Source: Bacillota bacterium (GTDB lineage Bacteria > Bacillota > Clostridia > Christensenellales > CAG-138). From it: a stretch of 13,425 nt of DNA. Positions 6,767 through 12,718 of this stretch are shown in pieces. Location of the stretch: assembly GCA_023426265.1 (NCBI GenBank), contig JAFABA010000107.1, positions 1-13,425 of the forward strand, written 5' to 3'. Below the pieces are notes generated by a model. The model did no database searches, was not told where the DNA came from, and saw nothing but the letters and a program-made list of their open reading frames with translations. Position numbers and translations under genes: made by a program. Position 1 is the stretch's first letter; every line of letters begins with the position of its first letter.

Positions 6767-6987
6767 AAATTTCAGGAATTTCCCCATTGGGGGTGGGGGA
6801 TTACAATCCCAAACATTCAATCCGGTTTGACGATTGGTTGTGCAGCTTGCTGCACGTCATTCCTTGCGGATACCGAATGTGCCATTCGGGTGCGTGCGCG
6901 TCAAATCGGCGGAAAAAGTGCGTGAAGCACTTTTAACCTTTTAACCTTCAGGAAACCCACTGATAAAGTCCCAAGGACTTATCAGTG
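6767..6987. repeat. Array of short hairpins between mtlF and the FruK-like gene
   Basis: Seven inverted repeats occupy this 264-nt gap. They are AAATT/AATTT (6767-6781), CCCC/GGGG (6782-6792), GGGATT/AATCCC (6797-6810), GTGCAGC/GCTGCAC (6840-6855), CCGAATG/CATTCGG (6873-6889), AAAAGTGC/GCACTTTT (6914-6934) and a 13-bp stem with one bulged A, CACTGATAA(A)GTCC/GGACTTATCAGTG (6958-6987). The last begins 3 nt after the mtlF stop codon but is followed on the minus strand by GGGTTTCC, so it is not a clear terminator. AAAAGTGC/GCACTTTT is followed by a T-run on that strand and could attenuate. No convincing promoter for the downstream genes is visible. Confidence 0.75.
6860..6893. repeat. Hairpin module, copy 2 (first copy at 268-303)
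   Basis: TTCCTTG (6860-6866), a short spacer, and the CCGAATG/CATTCGG hairpin with following GGTGCG repeat the module seen at 268-303. A different hairpin, GTGCAGC/GCTGCAC, precedes it by four bases, in the same position as GTATTTGC/GCAAATAC precedes copy 1. Confidence 0.75.
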
Positions 6988-6990
6988 ATA

Positions 6991-7464
6991 TTACTCCTCC
7001 ATATGTTCCATAAAACAATCGTATATAAATTTCGGGTCGGTGGAAAGCAAAAGTTTTTCCAATACGTCTTCCTTCATCATAATGTTGGCTACCCCCGCCA
7101 GTATAGGCAGGTGCTCGTCTTCAAGAGCTGCGATGCCGATTAAAAGATGCGCTAGCTCACCATCGAACTCTATTCCGTCCGGGTATTGGAGCACGATAAG
7201 CCCCGTCTTTTTGACAAATCCCCTGGCCGCGCCTACCCCATGCGGAATGGCGACGCCCTGGCCGAGATACGTGGTCACGACTTTTTCACGCTCCGTCATC
7301 GCCGCGATATACGGTTCCTCGATGCAGCCCTTATTGAGCAGCTTTTCGCCTGCGAGGCATATGGCCTGCCATTTGTCCGTGGAGGGAAGGCCGGTAAAAA
7401 TATCGCGTACGGTCAGGATGCCATCTTCCTGCCGCGTTTCCTGCTTTTTAGAAAAAAGTCCCAC
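6991..7464 (-). CDS. mtlF: PTS EIIA component, mannitol/fructose type
   Basis: A soluble EIIA protein of 157 residues that passes phosphate from HPr to the EIIB domain of MtlA. The active-site histidine lies in QGVAIPHGVGAAR (His75), the signature of the mannitol/fructose EIIA class. The start is the GTG at 7462-7464, overlapping the TAG stop of mtlR by one base (TAGTG), with AAAGGA upstream. An ATG further upstream in the same frame would lie inside mtlR and adds unrelated sequence. The N-terminus before the domain (MGLFSKKQETRQEDG) is slightly extended. The overlap implies translational coupling to mtlR, and the order mtlA-mtlR-mtlF matches mannitol operons of Firmicutes. Confidence 0.93.
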   Translation of the reverse strand: MGLFSKKQETRQEDGILTVRDIFTGLPSTDKWQAICLAGEKLLNKGCIEEPYIAAMTEREKVVTTYLGQGVAIPHGVGAARGFVKKTGLIVLQYPDGIEFDGELAHLLIGIAALEDEHLPILAGVANIMMKEDVLEKLLLSTDPKFIYDCFMEHMEE

Positions 7465-9542
7465 TATTTTTGTTCCTTTCCTGTCATCATAAAATATTCG
7501 CCTTGGAAAGCGGCCAAAAGCCGCTCGAGCGCAGCATAACATGAATGCCTGTCGCCGTATTGGAACGCAGGGGAGAGCCATTCCTCATTGAGGATGCCCT
7601 GGCTGATTGCCCCCATGACGGCGATGCCCTCGCTCGGGCACTGCATCGGCGCGAGCATGACGAGTATGGTGCTTACATGCAGCGGCTTGCCTTCGCAGCT
7701 CAATAAATCCTGTGCCGCGTTGCGCAATATGCCAAACCGAAGCTCCGAAACGCCTGCGGTGCGTGCGTGCAGCAGCATGCAGCCCGAAGCATAGTCGATT
7801 GTGCTGCCGTATTTTTCCCGCTCCAGCAACGCCTGCTCAATACGGGCCTGCTCTTCTTCCGTGCCGCCGACCTCCCGCGCCGCGAATGCGATGAGTTCCT
7901 GCACGCGGGTAAACGTCAGGCCGTCGATCAGAAAGAAATGGTCGAGTACCTGCAAAATTCCGTCGATCAGTCGCTTGACGCCGGAAAGACGTTCCTTCAT
8001 GTTGGCGGCGTTCTGCCCCCAGGGCGCCTGCCTGCGGGAAACGGTTTTGAGATACGCCCGCAACCGGTCTTTGTCGCCTTCCAACAAAAACGGGGAAACA
8101 GCCAGAAACGCCGTTTTCAGCCCCGTGATGGGTACGGTGGATATGACGATGTCCGCGCCGCGCTCCAATAAAAGCGCTTCGCTGATGTTGGTGGTGGCTA
8201 AAGTGTCTGTCACCAGCAGTTCCGGGAATTCCCTCCCAAGCAATGTGGCCAAAAACTGCGCGGAAACCATGCCCGCCGGGCAGCACACAACCGTGCGGAA
8301 CACGCGGTTGCGCTTGAGGTTTTTATCCTCCAGCGCCACGCCAAGGTGCATGGCGATATAGGCGATCTCTTCTTCCGGTACGTTTACCTGAAGCTCGCGC
8401 CCCAAAGGTTCCGTACAGGTTTTTGCCAACGCGTACAGGTGCGGGTAATGGTCTTTTACGGAGTGCAACAGCGGGTTTCTGATTTCTAAATTCAGCCGCA
8501 GCCGGCCGATGGCGGGAATCAGGTGATCGCACAGGCCGCGGTAAAACGTGGTGTTGCCTTCCAGCAAATATCCGGTTTCGCTTTCCGCAATGCGGATGAC
8601 CTCTTTAATGAGCGCCTGTGTCTGTTCGTCCGTATGTTCCGGGTATGTGATGCGCCCGTGGCTTTGCTGCAATTGCAGCATCAGGTAATCCGCTTCGGTT
8701 TCCGGCAGGGGAATGCCCGAGGCGCGCTCCAGGCGGCCAAGCAGGGAAAGGATTACAGGGTACTCCGCCGTCCGGATCCAGTCCGCCATGCGCTCCCTGG
8801 AAGCCTTCACCGTATGGCCTTCGCGCCCGCGCTTTAGCATGCAGAACACGGTGATGAGGAATTCGCTGTAATCCTTATCGGCCTGCAGGATACCCCTGAG
8901 GTGCTTTTCCTCTCCCGCCTGCTCCGCGATAAGCCACAGAAGATCCGCGTCCAAAAACCCCATGATATCCTGCGCGGCCATGCCGTTTAATACGTCGCGG
9001 TCAGAAAGCATGGCGATGACTTCCTGCCAGGGCACCACGTCATGGAAAAGGTTCAGCATCCCGCGCCGCAAATGCCATTCGTCCGCTATAAGGTATACGC
9101 CTACGCCCGGCTTTCTTACAAGCGAGATGCGGTTGTGGGAAAGCCACGGCTCGCATTTGTCAAGGTCCGCGCTTACGGTGGCGTCCGTTACGCCCAATGC
9201 GCTGGTAAACGCCAGCATTTTGACGGGCTCCCCGGCATGAAGCAGCGTGGAAAGTATAAACTGCCGCCGCTCCTCTTTAGAGCAAAGCAGCAGTTTTGTT
9301 CTGGCATTCACGGCGCGCTGTAGCTGCGCCCTTTGTTGCTCCGGGCAAATGAGCCGTATGCCCTGGCTGGATTTGCGCTCTATCTCTGCGCCGTATGCAC
9401 GCAGCTCGTATTTCAGCGCGCCCAATTCACGCATCACCGTGCGCCCGCTTACCTGCAGCGCCGCGGCGATTTCAGATACCGGCACAAATCCGCTTTTTTC
9501 AAGCAGCGTGCTTACGACCTGCTTCTGTCGCGAAGTGAGCAT
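7464..9542 (-). CDS. mtlR: MtlR, BglG-family PRD-containing transcriptional activator of mannitol PTS genes
   Basis: A 692-residue cytoplasmic DNA-binding activator whose activity is set by PTS phosphorylation. Domains: N-terminal winged helix (about 1-65, SRQKQVVSTLLEKSG then VSGRTVMRELGALK), second HTH (about 90-150), PRD1 (about 190-300), PRD2 (about 305-410), EIIB-like (about 413-500) and EIIA-like (about 540-685). PRD2 keeps both histidines (His340 in LCDHLIPAIGRL, His399 in IAYIAMHLG). The EIIB-like cysteine is in VVCCPAGMVSAQ (Cys420/421) and the EIIA-like histidine in CMLLHARTAG (His592). These match Bacillus MtlR His342, His399, Cys419 and His599. PRD1, however, has Tyr225 and Gln290 where histidines are expected. 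The start ATG follows GGAAGGAAG. It lies 72 nt after mtlA and overlaps mtlF by one base. Confidence 0.95.
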   Translation of the reverse strand: MLTSRQKQVVSTLLEKSGFVPVSEIAAALQVSGRTVMRELGALKYELRAYGAEIERKSSQGIRLICPEQQRAQLQRAVNARTKLLLCSKEERRQFILSTLLHAGEPVKMLAFTSALGVTDATVSADLDKCEPWLSHNRISLVRKPGVGVYLIADEWHLRRGMLNLFHDVVPWQEVIAMLSDRDVLNGMAAQDIMGFLDADLLWLIAEQAGEEKHLRGILQADKDYSEFLITVFCMLKRGREGHTVKASRERMADWIRTAEYPVILSLLGRLERASGIPLPETEADYLMLQLQQSHGRITYPEHTDEQTQALIKEVIRIAESETGYLLEGNTTFYRGLCDHLIPAIGRLRLNLEIRNPLLHSVKDHYPHLYALAKTCTEPLGRELQVNVPEEEIAYIAMHLGVALEDKNLKRNRVFRTVVCCPAGMVSAQFLATLLGREFPELLVTDTLATTNISEALLLERGADIVISTVPITGLKTAFLAVSPFLLEGDKDRLRAYLKTVSRRQAPWGQNAANMKERLSGVKRLIDGILQVLDHFFLIDGLTFTRVQELIAFAAREVGGTEEEQARIEQALLEREKYGSTIDYASGCMLLHARTAGVSELRFGILRNAAQDLLSCEGKPLHVSTILVMLAPMQCPSEGIAVMGAISQGILNEEWLSPAFQYGDRHSCYAALERLLAAFQGEYFMMTGKEQK

Positions 9543-9571
9543 GCGTTCTTCCTTCCATATGAGGCTATTTG

Positions 9572-9602
9572 GGGCGGACAGGAGCGCCGCTCCTGTCCGC
9601 CC
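9572..9602. other. 14-bp perfect hairpin between mtlA and mtlR
   Basis: GGGCGGACAGGAGC (9572-9585) and its exact complement GCTCCTGTCCGCCC (9589-9602) are separated by three bases, in the 72-nt gap after the mtlA stop. No T-tract follows in the direction of transcription, so read-through into mtlR is likely. Such a hairpin may protect the mtlA mRNA end or lower mtlR expression relative to mtlA. That role is inferred. Confidence 0.75.
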
Positions 9603-9614
9603 GGCTAAGGGGGG

Positions 9615-11012
9615 CTATTGAGCCTTTAGCTCTGCAATTAACTTGTCGTATTCCGTTGCGTTCATGAAATTGTTGATGGGGTAGAGTTTCGCCTGCGGCG
9701 CTTTTTCATGCGCGCGGTCGCTCAAAGTGGCCTGCGTGACCACAACGGTGGCCTCCTTGGGGATATCCTCGATGGCGTAGTGCTTCACGGGCATATCGAT
9801 GCCTGCGTCTCTGAGCTTTTTCTTCAGTGTCGTAGCACCCATCGCGCTCGAGCCCATGCCCGCGTCGCACGCGAATGCGATCAGGCCCGAAACGGTGCGC
9901 AGCGCCGCGGGGGCTACGCCCTTGCTTTGGGCCTTCATGGCCTTCATTTGCTCGGTCGCGGCTTCCAGGTCCACGTCATCGCCCTTTTGCTTCCGCACAA
10001 AGGGGATTGCGACAAGCATGGCTACCCCGGCGGAAACGAGCACGCCCAGCAGCACCTTAAGCAGATCGGGCAGGGGAGACATGATGATGACCATGATGAT
10101 GCTGCCCGGCGCCGGAGGACCATTCAGACCGGCGTTGAGAAGAGAGAACACCGCAAGGCCGGATGCGCCGCCCGCGATGGCGGAAAGCAGCAGCGCCGGG
10201 TTTGCCAGGATGTACGGGAAATAGATCTCGTGGATGCCGCCCAGGAAATGAATGATGATTGAGCCGGGGGCGGAAGCCTTCACGTTGCCCTTACCGAACA
10301 GCCAGCACGCTAAAAGTACGCCGAGGCCCGGGCCGGGGTTGGCTTCCACCAGGTACATGATGGATTTGCCGAATTCCTTTACCTGCTCCGCACCGATCGG
10401 CCCCATAATACCATGGTTGATGGCGTTGTTCAAGAACAGCACCTTCGCGGGCTCCACAAAGAGGGAGATACCGGGCAGCACGTGGATGTTGTTGATGAAC
10501 GTCGCGCCTGCCGTCAGGACCGCGGTGATGGCCTGTATGATCGGCCCGATGATCAAGTAACCTAAAAGCGCCAGCAGCATGGCGATAATGCCGAGGCCGA
10601 AGTTGTCAACGAGCATTTCAAAGCCCGCGCGGATCTTCCCCTCAACCGCGCGGTCAAACATTTTCATGGCCCAGCCGGCCAGAGGGCCTATCAGCATGGC
10701 GCCCATGATCATTGTGACCTCGGTACCGATGATGACGCCCATCGTCGCGACTGCGCCCGCTATGCCGCCGCGCAGGCCGCCCACTATTTTACCGCCCGTG
10801 TAGCCTACGAGTATGGGCAACAGGAAGCGGAGGATCGGCCCCACCATGCTGGCGAACCCTTCATTGGGGAACAAACCCGCCGGGATAAAAAGCGATGTGA
10901 TAAAGCCCCACGCGATAAAGGCGCCGATGTTCGGCATAATCATGCCGCTTAAAAACCGGCCGATTTTTTGTACGGTCTGCTTGCCGCTTTTGGTTTTGAC
11001 TGCAGTTTCCAT
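9615..11012 (-). CDS. mtlA: MtlA, mannitol-type PTS EIICB permease
   Basis: A 465-residue inner-membrane permease that imports and phosphorylates its sugar alcohol. The EIIC membrane domain (about 1-340) has many hydrophobic segments and the mannitol-family motifs NNAINHGI (195-202) and GGIHEIYFPYIL (258-269), the latter holding the substrate-related glutamate. A linker (340-370) leads to EIIB with its phosphocysteine in LIAFACDAGMGSSAMGA (Cys382). No EIIA domain is fused; it is encoded separately by mtlF. The start is the ATG at 11010-11012, preceded by GGAGGGG with five bases between. The frame stays open for 65 codons further upstream, but that part coincides with the structured leader and is not like MtlA. 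Mannitol would give mannitol-1-phosphate; the missing mtlD leaves the true substrate open. Confidence 0.95.
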   Translation of the reverse strand: METAVKTKSGKQTVQKIGRFLSGMIMPNIGAFIAWGFITSLFIPAGLFPNEGFASMVGPILRFLLPILVGYTGGKIVGGLRGGIAGAVATMGVIIGTEVTMIMGAMLIGPLAGWAMKMFDRAVEGKIRAGFEMLVDNFGLGIIAMLLALLGYLIIGPIIQAITAVLTAGATFINNIHVLPGISLFVEPAKVLFLNNAINHGIMGPIGAEQVKEFGKSIMYLVEANPGPGLGVLLACWLFGKGNVKASAPGSIIIHFLGGIHEIYFPYILANPALLLSAIAGGASGLAVFSLLNAGLNGPPAPGSIIMVIIMSPLPDLLKVLLGVLVSAGVAMLVAIPFVRKQKGDDVDLEAATEQMKAMKAQSKGVAPAALRTVSGLIAFACDAGMGSSAMGATTLKKKLRDAGIDMPVKHYAIEDIPKEATVVVTQATLSDRAHEKAPQAKLYPINNFMNATEYDKLIAELKAQ

Positions 11013-11059
11013 GCATACCCCTCCATATTCTTTTTTTGCATTGAGACAGACGAAAATTG

Positions 11060-11069
11060 TTGCCGGCAA
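11060..11069. repeat. 10-bp perfect palindrome in the mtlA leader
   Basis: TTGCCGGCAA is a perfect palindrome 48 bp before the mtlA start codon and just after the closing helix of the leader structure. With no loop it is more likely a DNA site than an RNA hairpin. No function can be assigned. Confidence 0.4.
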
Positions 11070-11078
11070 ACGATGTGA

Positions 11079-11213
11079 GGAAGGATGAGTCCCTGGTGCC
11101 TGAAGAGTGCTCTTCATTGCGCATGGCACCGTGGATGCGGGGTCCTTCGGGGATATTGGTATACTGTAATTTTCATGCATACAGCCCGATATTACAAGGG
11201 AGAACATCCTTCC
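11079..11213 (-). ncRNA. Candidate structured 5' leader RNA of mtlA
   Basis: In the minus-strand transcript GGAAGGAUG (11205-11213) pairs perfectly with CAUCCUUCC (11079-11087). The helix is extended after a small internal loop by UCCC/GGGA (11198-11201 with 11090-11093). It encloses about 104 nt with two branches. One is GGUGCC/GGCACC (11125-11130 with 11095-11100) stacked on UGAAGAG/CUCUUCA (11110-11116 with 11101-11107), with an 8-nt bulge AUGCGCAA on one side. The other is CUGUA/UACAG (11180-11184 with 11164-11168) with an AUAU/AUAU outer stem. The C-rich stretch between them is unpaired. No known riboswitch class is recognised. The structure ends 66 nt before the mtlA start and could be a regulatory leader; that is inference from pairing alone. 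Confidence 0.45.
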
Positions 11214-11216
11214 ATT

Positions 11217-11239
11217 TTGTCAGATATGGTTCATGACAA
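11217..11239. promoter_or_regulatory. Inverted repeat, candidate MtlR operator upstream of mtlA
   Basis: TTGTCA-N11-TGACAA lies in the only 48 bp available for a promoter between the upstream terminator (11262) and the leader helix (11213). Known MtlR sites in Bacilli are inverted repeats with TTG-CA outer arms, but the spacing here is a few bases longer. No good -35/-10 pair is visible, as is common for promoters that need an activator. The assignment is inference. Confidence 0.4.
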
Positions 11240-11261
11240 GAATTGGTCGTTTGCGTGTAAT

Positions 11262-11289
11262 AAAAAAGGGCTCCCGAAAACGGAAGCCC
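11262..11289 (-). terminator. Intrinsic terminator after the histidine kinase-linked gene
   Basis: On the minus strand GGGCTTCCG/CGGGAGCCC (11268-11289, loop TTTT, one G-U pair) is followed by TTTTTT. It lies 22 nt after the stop codon of the upstream gene and isolates the mtl operon, which must therefore have its own promoter. Confidence 0.93.
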
Positions 11290-11311
11290 AAACACGGCGC
11301 GCTGGCAGCGC

Positions 11312-12718
11312 TTAATGCGAGTATCCTTTGTCATATATGCCCCACATTTTGGTGGGGAGGAGGGTGTTCTCATTAAACCATACCTCGTAGAACCTATCGT
11401 CCGCAAGGAAGAGCTTCACCGTCACGTCGTTGTTGGCCCACGTGACAAGCTCCGTGTCCACGATGGGGCTCCGGTCCCCATAGGAGGAGTTGTTGTAATA
11501 ATAAAGAGCAACATCTTCATATGTCATGGTCTCCAGGCCTGCGGGCTTCGCGAGGTCATTTTCGTCGGGCGGAAATCCGAACCCGTAAATCAGCGTAAAT
11601 CCTGAGAACTCACCGGTCTTCGGGTCAAAATCCCCGGAATAAAAGACATCGGAGTCCTCCGGCAGCGTACCAAAGAGCGCATAGGGCGTATGAGAAAAAT
11701 AAAATCCATATGGCGTTACGACCACCGCGCACGATTCCGGCAAATAGCCGAACATATCGTAAAGCATGCGCATGGACTCTTCCGCCTTTTTCTGCACGCT
11801 GATCGTATATTTTTGTCCTTCTGCGGTGGTAAAGGAGAGGTCGGGGGGCAAAAAAGCTACACCATCCTCCGAATATAACGTAAACGTTGGGCAAACAAAG
11901 CCTTCGCGCCGCATCCTTGGCAGCTTTCCTTCTCCTGCGGATTCTTCTGTCACAATGGCATTTATGCCGTTCCGCGAAATATAGGTGCCTTCGGTCCAGC
12001 TTACGGGATAGTACCGGTATGGGTACGCAAAAACGTCCATTTGGTATTCGCCCATCCGCACGGAGATGACAAGCTCCTCTTTTGTGCATAGAAACTCTTC
12101 TACAGAATAGTAGCCTTCCATCCGCTCCGAAAGCGGGGAGGGAGCCTGAAGGCCAAGGTAAGCGGCAAACGCGTCCGCTTGCTGGCTGGCGTTTGCCTTT
12201 TGATGCAGGCTTGGCGCATACTGCTGTGATACGGAAAGGATCGCGCCGTCAAACGCCTCGGTGGTAATATCAATGTATCCCTGTTCGGATTTCAGGGAAA
12301 ACGTGTTGTAATCCGCGCGAGTATATTTGCTTTTCGCGTAACAGGCGGCATATTCGACCGGCTGCTGCGGGTATGGAATATTTCCGTCCAGAATAAACCC
12401 CTCGTCGCATAACGCTTCAAGCTCCTGTACCAGCCTCGGCCGGCTGTCGTATTCCTTAAATTCAGGCGCAAGGTAATCCGCCCTGAGCGCGGAGGCATCG
12501 TTTTTCTTGCCCAGGTACAAAAGATCAAGCGCTGTGTCCAGCGAGGCCGCGCCCAGCGTATACGTCCTGGGCAGGACCGCTGCGGGGATCACCGTAAGGT
12601 CGTTTGTAACGGCCCGTTTTTCACCCTCCGCCAGTACCCTGGGCAGCAGCAGGCCAATGCCGAGCGCGCCAATCAGGAGCACGCCAAATAGCAGGTAGAA
12701 AAGCGCTCTACGCTTCAT
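11312..12718 (-). CDS. Membrane-anchored extracytoplasmic protein of unknown function, coupled to a histidine kinase
   Basis: I do not recognise a family. The 468-residue protein starts at the ATG at 12716-12718, with GAGGAGGCGGCAT before it. It opens with MKRRALFYLLFGVLLIGALG, a positively charged start followed by one hydrophobic segment (about 6-30), then RVLAEGEK. This is either an uncleaved membrane anchor or a signal peptide that could be cut after VLA. The remaining roughly 435 residues are soluble, rich in tyrosine and phenylalanine, with no further membrane segment, and should face outside. The segment GYIDITTEAFDGAILSVS faintly recalls PepSY-type strands, but this is weak. The gene overlaps the kinase gene by 11 nt (ATGAAGCGTAG), so translation is probably coupled. 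It may modulate the kinase, as YycH/YycI do for WalK, or be its target. Confidence 0.85.
   Translation of the reverse strand: MKRRALFYLLFGVLLIGALGIGLLLPRVLAEGEKRAVTNDLTVIPAAVLPRTYTLGAASLDTALDLLYLGKKNDASALRADYLAPEFKEYDSRPRLVQELEALCDEGFILDGNIPYPQQPVEYAACYAKSKYTRADYNTFSLKSEQGYIDITTEAFDGAILSVSQQYAPSLHQKANASQQADAFAAYLGLQAPSPLSERMEGYYSVEEFLCTKEELVISVRMGEYQMDVFAYPYRYYPVSWTEGTYISRNGINAIVTEESAGEGKLPRMRREGFVCPTFTLYSEDGVAFLPPDLSFTTAEGQKYTISVQKKAEESMRMLYDMFGYLPESCAVVVTPYGFYFSHTPYALFGTLPEDSDVFYSGDFDPKTGEFSGFTLIYGFGFPPDENDLAKPAGLETMTYEDVALYYYNNSSYGDRSPIVDTELVTWANNDVTVKLFLADDRFYEVWFNENTLLPTKMWGIYDKGYSH

Noticed and set aside
7465..7581. Upstream ATG start for mtlF at 7581
   Set aside because: It would add 39 residues read from inside mtlR in another frame; the GTG at 7464 overlaps the mtlR stop and gives a normal EIIA.
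11013..11207. In-frame upstream extension of mtlA (65 codons)
   Set aside because: The extension is unlike MtlA, contains no signal or membrane features, and overlaps the structured leader; the ATG at 11012 has a strong ribosome binding site and gives the normal MtlA N-terminus.
11079..11213. T-box or BglG/LicT-type antiterminator in the mtlA leader
   Set aside because: No T-box consensus and no terminator hairpin with a U-run before mtlA; MtlR has DNA-binding helices, not an RNA-binding CAT domain.
11192..11216. Seven-codon upstream open frame (ATG-GAA-GGA to TAA) at the start of the mtlA leader
   Set aside because: No ribosome binding site and no regulatory codon pattern; probably chance.
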